NCBI GenBank assembly: GCA_035700805.1
Contig: DASSOG010000043.1
Span: 62,001 to 126,000, forward strand
Reading direction: 5' to 3'
Length of the DNA stretch: 64,000 bases
Source of the DNA: JAGWRI01 sp035700805
Lineage (GTDB): Bacteria; Gemmatimonadota; Gemmatimonadetes; Gemmatimonadales; Gemmatimonadaceae
Part shown: positions 1 through 7,374 of the stretch, one piece after another
Layout: the number at the start of each line of letters is the position of its first letter
Position numbering within the stretch: position 1 is the stretch's first letter
Made by a program: the position numbers and the translations under genes
The notes under the pieces: generated by a model
What the model saw: only the letters and a program-made list of their open reading frames with translations
Told to the model about the DNA's origin: nothing
The model's database searches: none

Positions 1-853
1 CCCAGTGGATGGGCAGCAGCGATGGTGGCGCGCCCGGGTGCGCTGACGCAAGGTCGGTGTATGCACGCACCACCTCGTCGGGGTCCATGTGCACAGTCTC
101 CATCAACCACCTGGGCGCATACGCGCCAATGGGCAGCAGCGCCAAGTCAAACGGCCCGTGGCGCGTGGCGAGGCAGGCAAAGTCCGGGTGATACGCGGTG
201 TCGCCGGCAAAGTACACTCGCCACGGGCCGGCAGAGATCACCCATCCGGCCCAGAGTGTGCGTCCCCGGTCACGCAGTGAGCGACCGCTGAAGTGCCGGG
301 CCGGCACGCACGCCACCGTCGCGCCCTTGGCAACGGCCGCGTCACCCCAATCCAGCGCCTGCGCCTGCCGCACGCCCCAGCGTCTCAGGTGCGCCTCCAC
401 GCCAAGGGGCGCGTACCACATCGCCTCTGGATGACGTCGACGAAGCCGGCGCACCGTTCGCCGATCCAGGTGATCGTAGTGATCGTGGGAGAGCAGGACC
501 AGATCCACCGGCGGCAGCGCACGCAGCGGCACGGCGGCTTTCACCCGGCGCGCCGGCCCCACCCACCACACCGGGCTCGCCCGTCGGCTCCACATCGGAT
601 CGGTGAGAATGTTCACGGGACCAAGCTGGAGCAGCACCGTGGAATGTCCCACCCATGTCGCCGTCAACTCACCGGGGGCGGCGCGAGGCGCGGTGAACGC
701 GCTGGCCGAGACTTTCAGCGGGGCGCCGTCGGAGCGCCTGGGCGCCGCTCGGCGCTCGCGCCGCCAGCGCAGGAAGTCGGCCAGTCCGCGTGCCCGGTCT
801 CCGGGCCATGGGTTGCAGAATCCGCCCTCCGCGCGGTGATGCGGCGCTGTCAT
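1..853 (-). CDS. Metallo-beta-lactamase-fold hydrolase, NAPE-PLD/UlaG-like (3' end cut off by the window)
   Basis: The leftward frame is open from an ATG at 853 to the window edge, giving 284 codons without a stop. An N-terminal FCNPWPG element and TWVGHSTVLLQ are followed by the metal-binding SHDHYDHLD (His123, His125, Asp127, His128), then GDTAYHP and HMDPDE, and a final HW near the edge. These are the ordered metal-ligand motifs of the NAPE-PLD-like/UlaG-like branch of the metallo-beta-lactamase superfamily, which hydrolyses phosphodiester or lactone bonds with two metal ions. The substrate cannot be told from the sequence. It has no signal peptide, so it is probably cytosolic. It is divergent from the desaturase gene. 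Only the last few residues should be missing. Confidence 0.85.
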   Translation of the reverse strand, partial: MTAPHHRAEGGFCNPWPGDRARGLADFLRWRRERRAAPRRSDGAPLKVSASAFTAPRAAPGELTATWVGHSTVLLQLGPVNILTDPMWSRRASPVWWVGPARRVKAAVPLRALPPVDLVLLSHDHYDHLDRRTVRRLRRRHPEAMWYAPLGVEAHLRRWGVRQAQALDWGDAAVAKGATVACVPARHFSGRSLRDRGRTLWAGWVISAGPWRVYFAGDTAYHPDFACLATRHGPFDLALLPIGAYAPRWLMETVHMDPDEVVRAYTDLASAHPGAPPSLLPIHW

Positions 854-945
854 GGCAGGAAGATAGCTCGCACCCGGGCCGCCCGAGGCCGTTCTGGATC
901 TCACGGCAATGGCCTCCGCCGCCGCCGGACGCTAGATTTCAGGAC

Positions 946-971
946 GCACCCCCGGTGTACTCCGGAGGTGC
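946..971. other. Imperfect inverted repeat in the desaturase leader
   Basis: Arms GCACCCCCGG (946-955) and CCGGAGGTGC (962-971) pair at nine of ten positions around a 6-nt loop, 53 bases before the desaturase start. No T-run follows, so a terminator is unlikely. It could be an operator for the divergent promoter region or an mRNA hairpin. Function unknown. Confidence 0.3.
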
Positions 972-1024
972 GCTGGCCCGTTTACACCCCCGCGGGCAGC
1001 GCCCCAGATACCCCGGAGTCCGGA

Positions 1025-1777
1025 ATGCCAGGTTACGGCATATTGTCCAGCCATTGGTGGATCCCCGTGCTGTTCGTCGTGGCCGCGGGCCACCTGACCA
1101 ACATCTGCGTTACGCTCTTCCTGCACCGTGCCCAGACGCACCGCGGTGTGCATTTCCGCGCCGTGGCCTCGTTGCCCATGCGCCTGTGGCTGTGGCTCAC
1201 GACCGCCATCGTCACCAAGGAATGGGTGGCCTGCCACCGCAAGCATCACGCCTTCGCGGACCGCGAAGGCGACCCGCACAGCCCGCTCATCGAGGGCCTT
1301 CGGAACATCGTGCTCAAGGGCGCCTTCTACTACCGTCGCGCCGTCCGCCAGCCCGGCATGCTCGAGAAGTACGGCAAGGGCACGCCCAATGACTGGATCG
1401 AGCGCCACCTGCTCTCCCGCCTCAACTGGCTGGGCATCCTGCTCATGCTGGTGATCGACATCTACCTGTTCAATTTCTTCGTCGGCCCGCTCGTCTGGGC
1501 CGTGCAGATGATGTGGATCCCCTTCTGGGCCGCGGGTGTGGTCAACGGGGTGGGCCATGCCCTGGGATATCGCAACTTCAACGTCAAGGACGAGAGTCGG
1601 AACATCACGCCCATCGCCATCTGGCTGGCGGGCGAGGAGCTGCACAACAACCACCATGCCGATCCCAAGTCGGCCAAGTTCAAGGCGCGGTGGTTCGAGT
1701 TCGACATCGGCTGGATGTACATCCGCCTGCTGCAGCTCTTTGGCCTGGCTCGCGTGGAGTACGCGCGCGGCCGATAG
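1025..1777 (+). CDS. Acyl-CoA/fatty-acid delta-9-type desaturase
   Basis: A 250-residue integral-membrane di-iron desaturase that would introduce a cis double bond into acyl chains and so tune membrane fluidity. The three histidine boxes of the family are present: HRAQTHR (34-40), HRKHH (71-75) and HNNHH (207-211). Hydrophobic segments lie at about 11-33, 50-64 and 130-175. The reading frame stays open far upstream (from 293), but that part lies antisense to the hydrolase gene and has no desaturase character, so the ATG at 1025, directly before the first membrane segment, is taken as the start. It is shorter than many animal-type desaturases but typical of bacterial ones. It may be co-transcribed with the next gene, 24 bases downstream. 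Confidence 0.9.
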   Translation: MPGYGILSSHWWIPVLFVVAAGHLTNICVTLFLHRAQTHRGVHFRAVASLPMRLWLWLTTAIVTKEWVACHRKHHAFADREGDPHSPLIEGLRNIVLKGAFYYRRAVRQPGMLEKYGKGTPNDWIERHLLSRLNWLGILLMLVIDIYLFNFFVGPLVWAVQMMWIPFWAAGVVNGVGHALGYRNFNVKDESRNITPIAIWLAGEELHNNHHADPKSAKFKARWFEFDIGWMYIRLLQLFGLARVEYARGR

Positions 1778-1801
1778 GCCGCGCACGCGGAATCACTGCC
1801 A

Positions 1802-2080
1802 GTGACCGAAGTCACGTGTACGCGCTGCGGCCAGACAAAGCCGGCCTTTGATCGCGCTCCGTTTCCCGGAGCCATCGGGGCCCGCGTGGTCGCCGAGATC
1901 TGCCAGGATTGCTGGGCGCTCTGGTTGAAGCAGCAGACCATGCTCATCAACCACTACGGACTCAACGTCATGGACCCGCAGGCCCGCAAGTTCCTCACGA
2001 AGAACCTGCAGGCCTTCCTCTTCAAGGCGGGTGATGAGGAAGACGTCGACACCACGAAGAAGGGCTCCATCACCTGGTAA
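1802..2080 (+). CDS. Fe(2+)-trafficking / oxidative-damage protection protein, YggX-like
   Basis: A 92-residue cytosolic protein starting at GTG 1802. The CTRCG motif near the N terminus, the AFDRAPFPG segment, the EICQDCWALW core and the HYGLNVMDPQAR segment match the YggX family, which helps protect iron-sulfur clusters and handle labile iron. It carries an extra CxxC (CQDC at about 35-38) not found in enterobacterial YggX. It follows the desaturase, a di-iron enzyme, by 24 bases on the same strand, so shared expression and an iron-related link are plausible but inferred. Confidence 0.85.
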   Translation: MTEVTCTRCGQTKPAFDRAPFPGAIGARVVAEICQDCWALWLKQQTMLINHYGLNVMDPQARKFLTKNLQAFLFKAGDEEDVDTTKKGSITW

Positions 2081-2158
2081 TGCGTTAACCAGCGTGCCGA
2101 TTGATTGACGGTCGACACAGCGCCGCGTATATATCGCGCGCGGCCAATGGACGGTGCA

Positions 2159-2180
2159 GGGCCCCGCAATTGCGGGGCCC
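2159..2180 (+). terminator. Perfect 22-bp hairpin, probable terminator
   Basis: GGGCCCCGCA (2159-2168) and TGCGGGGCCC (2171-2180) form a perfect palindrome 78 bases after the YggX-like gene stop. It is followed by TTGACTTTAG, a weak T-run, so termination is likely but perhaps incomplete. Because it is self-complementary it could also act as a protein-binding site. Confidence 0.6.
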
Positions 2181-2209
2181 TTGACTTTAGTATCGAGTTG
2201 TTACTAATT
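2181..2209 (+). promoter_or_regulatory. Promoter/operator of the NrtR-like gene
   Basis: TTGACT at 2181-2186 is a good -35 element. Downstream lie TTAGTA (2188-2193) and TACTAA (2202-2207), an inverted pair. The 12-mer TTGTTACTAATT (2198-2209) recurs exactly, in inverted orientation, at 2977-2988 before the next gene. Its place between the -35 and the start codon (GTG 2215) suggests an autoregulatory operator for the NrtR-like protein. Binding is inferred. Confidence 0.55.
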
Positions 2210-2214
2210 CGCGC

Positions 2215-2919
2215 GTGATGCGCGACCGCCCCTCGCCCGACTCCCGCCCCACCACACGACCCACCTCCCTCTCCGTCGACCTCGCGGTGCTCAGCCCGCA
2301 GGACGGAACTCTCGCGGTACTCGTGGCCCGCACCCGCGAAGCTCGATCCCGCGAACGATGGTTCCTTCCGTGGGACGCACCCCGGGGCGAGGAATCGCTG
2401 GCCGATGCCGCCGCCCGCATTGCCCGTGCGGTTCTGGGCCCTTCGGCTCCCGTCGTCGATCAGGTCCTGGCCTTTGGCGACAACCGCCGGCATCCGGGAG
2501 ACGCCGATGTGTCGGTTGGGTTCATGGCCCTCGTGCCCCGAGGGGCGACCCCAGTCCAGTCCCCTGAGTTCACCTGGTGCGGAGTGATGGACCTGCCCAT
2601 CCTGGCCCCGCGCCATCGCGCCATCGTGGACGCGGCTCGCGAGTCGGTGCGCGACCGGCTGGACCAGTCGCCCATCGCGTTCCGCCTGTTGCCGCCCACC
2701 TTCACCCTCAGCGAGCTCCAGGGGATCTACGAACTGCTTCTGGGTCGCCGACTACACAAGGCCAGCTTTCGCCGCGCTCTGCAGGCAGCCACGCTGGTGG
2801 AGCCCACCGATGAATGGCGGAGCGAAGGACGGGGCCGCCCGGCGCAGCTCTTCCGCTACGCCCCAAAGAAACGCCGAGGCGCCCGCCGTGGCGTCAGGTT
2901 CGACCTGCTGGTGGGGTAG
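2215..2919 (+). CDS. NrtR-family transcriptional regulator (catalytically dead Nudix + winged helix)
   Basis: A 234-residue protein. The N-terminal half (about 20-145) is a Nudix fold, but the Nudix box region (GEESLADAAARIARAVLG) lacks the REx2EE glutamates needed for hydrolysis. The C-terminal part, FRLLPPTFTLSELQ through SFRRAL and GRPAQLFRY, is the winged-helix domain typical of NrtR-type repressors, which sense ADP-ribose or related nucleotides or sugars. Starts GTG 2215 and ATG 2218 are both possible. Matching 12-bp inverted sites before this gene and before the next one suggest that it controls itself and its neighbour. No NAD-metabolism gene is adjacent, so the effector and regulon are unknown. 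Confidence 0.8.
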   Translation: MMRDRPSPDSRPTTRPTSLSVDLAVLSPQDGTLAVLVARTREARSRERWFLPWDAPRGEESLADAAARIARAVLGPSAPVVDQVLAFGDNRRHPGDADVSVGFMALVPRGATPVQSPEFTWCGVMDLPILAPRHRAIVDAARESVRDRLDQSPIAFRLLPPTFTLSELQGIYELLLGRRLHKASFRRALQAATLVEPTDEWRSEGRGRPAQLFRYAPKKRRGARRGVRFDLLVG

Positions 2920-2962
2920 TGCCCGGCTCGCTTCACGCCTCCCCGGTCCGGCCCCACACCCC

Positions 2963-2988
2963 TTGACGCCCGGAACAATTAGTAACAA
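2963..2988 (+). promoter_or_regulatory. Second NrtR-like operator with promoter element
   Basis: TTGACG (2963-2968) is followed by AATTAGTAACAA (2977-2988), the exact reverse complement of the 12-mer before the NrtR-like gene. It lies 27 bases before the ATG of the 99-residue protein, so that gene is the likely second target. The -10 element is not clear. Confidence 0.5.
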
Positions 2989-3015
2989 GGTGTGTTTAAG
3001 TTTCCGGAGGTGCAC

Positions 3016-3315
3016 ATGCTCGCCTATCTCGAGTCGCTCTGCCAGGCGCTTTCAGCGCGGGATGAGGATCGGATTCGCTGCCAGCTTCAGCATCCGCTTG
3101 CACGGGTGTTGCCGCGTGGTGTGCGCGCCGAGGCGCTGGCCATCGCGCGCGCTGGCCACGAGGGCCGGATGGCGCCGGTGCGCACACTCCACTTCTACTA
3201 CCAGACCATCCAGTTGCTGGCGTCGCAAAGCGAGCCCGACCCGATGGACGCGATGTTGCTGCACGCCGCGCAGCCGCTGCGCCCAGAACTGACCGCCCTG
3301 GCCGTCACGCAGTAG
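3016..3315 (+). CDS. Uncharacterised 99-residue protein
   Basis: The ATG at 3016 is chosen because GGAGGTG (3004-3010) is an ideal ribosome site in front of it; an in-frame GTG at 2992 has no such site. The product, rich in Leu, Ala and Arg, has no signal peptide or membrane segment and looks alpha-helical: LAYLESLCQALSARDEDR, then EALAIARAGHEGRMAPVRTL. I recognise no family. It lies behind an operator-like sequence shared with the NrtR-like regulator, so it may be the regulator's effector gene. A strong hairpin terminator follows. Confidence 0.6.
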   Translation: MLAYLESLCQALSARDEDRIRCQLQHPLARVLPRGVRAEALAIARAGHEGRMAPVRTLHFYYQTIQLLASQSEPDPMDAMLLHAAQPLRPELTALAVTQ

Positions 3316-3340
3316 CGGTCTGGCACGTCGTGAAAAAGAC

Positions 3341-3366
3341 GACGCCCCGGCACATGCCGGGGCGTC
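3341..3366. terminator. Bidirectional rho-independent terminator
   Basis: GACGCCCCGG (3341-3350) pairs with CCGGGGCGTC (3357-3366) around CACATG. On the + strand a T-run (TTGTTTTTT) follows; on the - strand GTCTTTTT follows. It separates the convergent 99-residue protein gene and the cold-shock gene and serves both. Confidence 0.9.
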
Positions 3367-3389
3367 ATTGTTTTTTGGGGACCCTGCGG

Positions 3390-3596
3390 TCAGACCTTGG
3401 TTACATCGGCCGCCTGTGGACCCTTCTGACCCTGGACGATTTCAAACTCCACCTTGTCACCTTCCACCAGCGACTTGAAGCCGCCGGCCTGGATGGCACT
3501 GTAGTGCACAAACACGTCCGGGCCACCTTCACGCGAAATGAATCCGAACCCCTTTGCATCGTTGAACCACTTTACGGTCCCGGTAATGCGAGCCAT
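3390..3596 (-). CDS. Cold-shock protein, CspA family
   Basis: A 68-residue single cold-shock domain that binds single-stranded RNA/DNA and melts RNA secondary structure. The start MARITGTVKWFND is followed by RNP1 (KGFGFI, 15-20) and RNP2 (VFVHY, about 28-32). Length and charge are typical. A ribosome site (CGGAG) precedes the ATG. It ends at the shared terminator at 3341-3366. A paralogue lies at 24794-25006. Confidence 0.95.
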   Translation of the reverse strand: MARITGTVKWFNDAKGFGFISREGGPDVFVHYSAIQAGGFKSLVEGDKVEFEIVQGQKGPQAADVTKV

Positions 3597-3654
3597 GACT
3601 TCGTGCTCCGAAAGGGAATTGCTGCGTACACTGCTGCGATGACGGCGCCGCGGT

Positions 3655-3876
3655 TCAGGCCACGCCTACCGCGGCACCTGCTACATACCGCGCCACACGG
3701 CCACAATCGCGGCACTTGAGGGTCACCTGCGACCGCGGCGGGGGCGGGTTGAGTTTGGGAGTGCGTTCGATTTTTCCGGAACACGACGGGCAACTGAGCG
3801 GCTCGCCGTTCCGATCTGAGTGAACCAGTTGCAGGGCTTGCGCCGGGTTGAACGTCGCCGGTCTCGGCTTGCGCAT
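3655..3876 (-). CDS. Small zinc-ribbon protein, uncharacterised
   Basis: A 73-residue protein with two CxxC knuckles, CPSC (about 29-32) and CRDC (about 54-57), which would bind one zinc ion. A good GGAGG ribosome site precedes the ATG at 3876. The N terminus is basic (MRKPRPATF). No named family is recognised. Zinc-ribbon proteins of this size are often nucleic-acid or protein adaptors, but that is inference. It lies 58 bases upstream of the cold-shock gene on the same strand. Confidence 0.65.
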   Translation of the reverse strand: MRKPRPATFNPAQALQLVHSDRNGEPLSCPSCSGKIERTPKLNPPPPRSQVTLKCRDCGRVARYVAGAAVGVA

Positions 3877-4159
3877 GAATCCTCCGTTGACACTTCAAGA
3901 CTCGGGAGCGAATGCTGGGCCCGTTCCGCGGACGAGGGCGCTCGAGTTCTGGAACTTCAAGCGAAGCAATGCGTTCGGGATGAGCACCAACATCTGCCCC
4001 TTCCCGGCTGAGCCCCTGCCGCCTCTCGCGGGTCCTATGGGCATACGCACCTGCGCGCATAACCGCTGACCGTGCGGGGGCTTGCCGTCCACGAAAACGA
4101 TGTCGGCTGCCGGTGCCTGCAATCTAATCGACCAGCTATCCGGAGAGCTCCCGTCCGGG

Positions 4160-5140
4160 CTAATCCCAGCCGTGCGGCCGGCGCCAGACGCGATGACCTA
4201 CCCGCCACGGACGACGATCCGAAAATTGGCCGCCCGCACCGAATTCCGACTCATCGGCAATGGATTCGAGCATGTCATTGCCCTTGGCGGACGATTCATC
4301 GGCCCAGTGTACAATTTCCGCTTCGGCGGTCATGGGCTGCACCGGACTTCCGAATTCCAACGCGCCATGGTGGGACAGCACCATGTGCTGCAGTTCCGAC
4401 AGTTGGTCGGGCGAACAGGCAGGCGGATCAGTGGCCTGCACGCGCTCCGTGAGCATCAGGCAACCCAGGGCCACATGCCCCACCAGGTTGCCTCGCAGAG
4501 TGTATGCAAATGCTCCCCTGTCGATTGTATACGCTTCCACCTTCCCGATGTCATGCAGCAACGCACCCGTCACGGTCAGGTCCACGTCCGCCTGAAGGAT
4601 CCGCGCTGACGACTTCGCAATCGCCGTGACCTCCACCACGTGCTTCAACAAGCCGCCCAGCTGGGCATGGTGGCCCACCACGGACCCTGGTGTGCGCTCG
4701 AACTGCTCGCGAAAAGTGTCGTCGCGAAAAAAGAGGTCCACAACACGCTTCAGCGTCGTCGAGGTCATCTCGGCGCGTGCCCGGTCAATCCAGTCCCACA
4801 GCCGTTCCGGATTTTCCGAGATGCGCAACACGAAATTGTCGATTTGTACATCATGTTCAGGGATGACACGCAGCGGGCTGGTGACCGCAATCTGGCGTCT
4901 GCCGCGATACACACCCACGTCGCCGATCACCTGGACCACGCGCCCCCGCTCAGCGCCTTCCGCCCACGCGAGTTTGTCCGCCCAGATCGGTGCGGAGTCG
5001 ATGCGCCCCGTGGCGTTGCCGAACGTGAGCACCACAAACGGATCACCGGCTGCCTGACGTCGCTCGGTGCGATCCAGGACCATGAGTTCATGCTGCACCC
5101 GTTGACCCGGGGCCAGCCGTGTCAGGTCGAGAAGGGGCAT
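4160..5140 (-). CDS. YhaM-like 3'-5' exoribonuclease (OB fold + HD domain)
   Basis: A 326-residue cytosolic protein. Residues 1-110 form an OB-type nucleic-acid-binding domain (FVVLTFGNATGRIDSAPIW). Residues about 150-300 form an HD phosphohydrolase domain with GLLKHVVEV, LLHDIGK and LSHHG, the metal ligands of the YhaM/CBF1 family, and EIVHWADE near the end. YhaM enzymes degrade RNA or DNA from the 3' end. The tail after about residue 300 is Arg/Trp-rich and not family-like. The 283 bases downstream (3877-4159) hold no convincing gene. Confidence 0.88.
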   Translation of the reverse strand: MPLLDLTRLAPGQRVQHELMVLDRTERRQAAGDPFVVLTFGNATGRIDSAPIWADKLAWAEGAERGRVVQVIGDVGVYRGRRQIAVTSPLRVIPEHDVQIDNFVLRISENPERLWDWIDRARAEMTSTTLKRVVDLFFRDDTFREQFERTPGSVVGHHAQLGGLLKHVVEVTAIAKSSARILQADVDLTVTGALLHDIGKVEAYTIDRGAFAYTLRGNLVGHVALGCLMLTERVQATDPPACSPDQLSELQHMVLSHHGALEFGSPVQPMTAEAEIVHWADESSAKGNDMLESIADESEFGAGGQFSDRRPWRVGHRVWRRPHGWD

Positions 5141-5187
5141 ACCCTCAACCTGCCCGGTTGTCGCAGGCGAGCGACATCGGATTATTG

Positions 5188-5409
5188 CTAGGACGTGTAA
5201 ACGATGTCACCATCACCATTGATCCCTAACTCAAGAATCGCGTCACACACGCCACACGTCTTGGTCGCGAGCCATTCGACGCCGAGGTTCTTGCGCAGCT
5301 CGGCGTCAGCGGCCTTCACGCTCAGCTTCTTGTAGTTGTACTCGCCACAAACGTCGCAGGCATGGCCTCGGGCAATGCGTTCCGCGCGTTCCTTGCTGAT
5401 CTTCGCCAC
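5188..5409 (-). CDS. Uncharacterised 73-residue zinc-finger-like protein
   Basis: Starts at a GTG that abuts the stop of the SPFH gene, so translation is probably coupled. The basic N terminus (MAKISKERAERIARG) is followed by CDVC (about 18-21) and CGVC (about 52-55), a likely zinc site. No signal peptide. I do not recognise the family. Its link to the SPFH protein is by position only. Confidence 0.65.
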   Translation of the reverse strand: MAKISKERAERIARGHACDVCGEYNYKKLSVKAADAELRKNLGVEWLATKTCGVCDAILELGINGDGDIVYTS

Positions 5410-6393
5410 TCACTTCTCCGTTGACGGCGTTTTCTGCAGCATCTGACGCAGCCCCGCCACCGCGCCCAGCACGCCGGACGCCTCGGACGGCAGGAAGAGC
5501 GTGGTGCCCTTGCCTTCGCTGAGGCGCGGCAGGGCCTCCAGGTACTTGAGCCCCAGCAGGTACATCGCGGCCTGTCCGTCGGGTAGCGACGTGGTGAGGC
5601 GCTTGATCGTCTCCGCCTCGGCGTCCGCCATGGCCAGCCGCGCCTCGGCCAGCCCCTGCGCCCGCAATATGGCGGCCTGCTTCTCGCCCTCCGCCTTCTG
5701 GATCTGCGACTCGCGCGTTCCTTCGGCTTCCAGGATCTGCGCCCGCTTGCTGGCCTCGGCGTTGGTCACGGCCGCGCGGCGCTCGCGCTCGGCACGCATC
5801 TGCAGCTCCATGGACTGCTGGATGTCCTTGGGTGGCTCAATGCCCTGCAATTCCACGCGCGTCACGTCCACGCCCCAGCCGATGGAGGCCTCCTCTATCA
5901 CTTCGCGCATCCGCTTGTTGATCTGGTCGCGGCTGGCCAGCGTCTGGTCCAGTTCCATCTCGCCCACGATGTTCCTCAGTGTGGTGCGCGTGAGCGTCTC
6001 CAGCGCATAGGGAAGATTCTGCACGGCGTACGTGGCCTTCTGTGGATCGGCCACGCGGTAGTACAGCACGGCATCGATGTCGATGGTCACGTTGTCCTTG
6101 GTGATCACCGACTGGCTGGGAAAGTTCAGCACCTGCTCCCGCAGGTCGATGCGGGCGGCGGTGTGGGCCGCAATGCGCCGCTGCCCGCCTACGTCCGTCT
6201 CGGAGAATCGCACGGCGATTTCCCGCGGCTGTTCAATGAACGGGATCAGGATGTTGAGCCCCGATCGGGCCAGCCGGTTGAACCTTCCCAGTCGTTCCAC
6301 CACCATGACCTCTGCCTGCCCGATGATCTTGAACGACTTCACCGCAACGACCACGACTGCGACAACAACGAGGATGAGGATGGTCGTGCCCAT
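5410..6393 (-). CDS. SPFH/Band 7 membrane protein (QmcA/paraslipin-like)
   Basis: A 327-residue protein with one N-terminal membrane anchor (about 3-20), an SPFH domain (about 22-200; MVVERLGRFNR, SVITKDNVTIDIDAVLYYRV), and a charged coiled coil of Ala/Glu/Arg repeats (about 195-260). It belongs to the stomatin-paraslipin-QmcA group, which scaffolds membrane microdomains and protease complexes. The usual NfeD partner is not adjacent; an NfeD-like OB protein occurs at 32860. The gene leads a two-gene unit with the small protein downstream. Confidence 0.9.
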   Translation of the reverse strand: MGTTILILVVVAVVVVAVKSFKIIGQAEVMVVERLGRFNRLARSGLNILIPFIEQPREIAVRFSETDVGGQRRIAAHTAARIDLREQVLNFPSQSVITKDNVTIDIDAVLYYRVADPQKATYAVQNLPYALETLTRTTLRNIVGEMELDQTLASRDQINKRMREVIEEASIGWGVDVTRVELQGIEPPKDIQQSMELQMRAERERRAAVTNAEASKRAQILEAEGTRESQIQKAEGEKQAAILRAQGLAEARLAMADAEAETIKRLTTSLPDGQAAMYLLGLKYLEALPRLSEGKGTTLFLPSEASGVLGAVAGLRQMLQKTPSTEK

Positions 6394-6444
6394 GGACTCT
6401 CCAGACGAGGGGGAATGTGGGGATGCAGGGATTGTACGCAGGCG

Positions 6445-7335
6445 TCAGGACCGGAGCAACGCGCCGGCCCCGTGGGTTGCCAGCCAGTCGCCGGTCAGGG
6501 CGAACACCCGCTCCTTGTCCAGGTCCACCGTGATCACGTGCCCGCTCTCATTCAGCCATTCCAGCCGCTTGTCGACTGCGGCCAGGCGTTCGAGCGCTCG
6601 AACGGGCACGTCGGGGGCAATGCGATTGTCGTGCCGGGACTGGACGATCAGCGTCGGCTGCCGGATGCGCGCCAGCGCCTGCCAGCCAGCTCGGGCAGTG
6701 GCGCGGAGCGCGCGCACGGCCGCCGGCGTGAACACCCCGTACGCCAGCCCGCTGGCCGCGGCTGACGGATCGCGCACCGACCGGGCGTCGGCACTGCCAA
6801 AGTAAGGGGAAAAGAACCAGGCGACGCGCGAAACCACCGCCGCGGCCTTCAGGATTGGTGGAAGGTCCACATACGGCGCCAGCAGCACCAGGGCGTCGGC
6901 CGAAGGTCGTTCCGCGGCCACCACGGCAGCCAGCGCTCCGCCCATCGAGAGCCCGACGATCCCGGTCCACGCGCTGCCGGCGGCTAACCGGTCGTATGCC
7001 GTCAACACGGCGCGCCGCCAGTCAGCGGCGTGCACATGCTGGAACTCGCGCACCTGGCGCCCGTGTCCGGGCAGCAGGGGTGCGGCCACCGCGAACCCCC
7101 GTTCGTGCAGGTAGGTGCCAAGCAGGCGCAGGCTCTGCGGAGTGTCGCCCGCGCCGTGCAGCAGCAGCACGCGCGGTGCGCCCGGACGATCCAACTGGAA
7201 CCCCGAGGCCCCGTCCACCACGCCGTTGCGACCTCGTGGTCGACGCACGGCATCACGCGCTTCCACGCGGCGGGCGATCACCGTGCGTATCGCCGCTGCC
7301 ACGAGAACGACGGCTGCGACTATGGGGTACGCCAT
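6445..7335 (-). CDS. Alpha/beta hydrolase, monoacylglycerol lipase/carboxylesterase-like
   Basis: A 296-residue protein with an N-terminal membrane anchor (about 3-20), so probably envelope-associated. The hydrolase core begins at VLLLHGAGDTPQSL (oxyanion loop). The nucleophile elbow is GLSMGG (about 146-151), the acid Asp lies in QSRHDNRI and the catalytic His in ESGHVI. The spacing resembles the thermostable monoacylglycerol lipase/Est30 group, which cleaves short or medium acyl esters. Substrate unproven. It lies 39 bases downstream of the M28 peptidase gene on the same strand. Confidence 0.8.
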   Translation of the reverse strand: MAYPIVAAVVLVAAAIRTVIARRVEARDAVRRPRGRNGVVDGASGFQLDRPGAPRVLLLHGAGDTPQSLRLLGTYLHERGFAVAAPLLPGHGRQVREFQHVHAADWRRAVLTAYDRLAAGSAWTGIVGLSMGGALAAVVAAERPSADALVLLAPYVDLPPILKAAAVVSRVAWFFSPYFGSADARSVRDPSAAASGLAYGVFTPAAVRALRATARAGWQALARIRQPTLIVQSRHDNRIAPDVPVRALERLAAVDKRLEWLNESGHVITVDLDKERVFALTGDWLATHGAGALLRS

Positions 7336-7374
7336 GCGACGCCGGAGATGCTGGGCTCTGGGTGGTGCGTCTGA

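Noticed and set aside
293..1024. N-terminal extension of the desaturase frame by about 244 codons
   Set aside because: This part is antisense to a convincing hydrolase gene, is Arg/Pro/His-rich and has no desaturase character. The domain starts at 1025.
3895..4122. 75-codon leftward frame between the zinc-ribbon gene and the YhaM-like gene
   Set aside because: No ribosome site, no motif, and ordinary composition; kept as intergenic.
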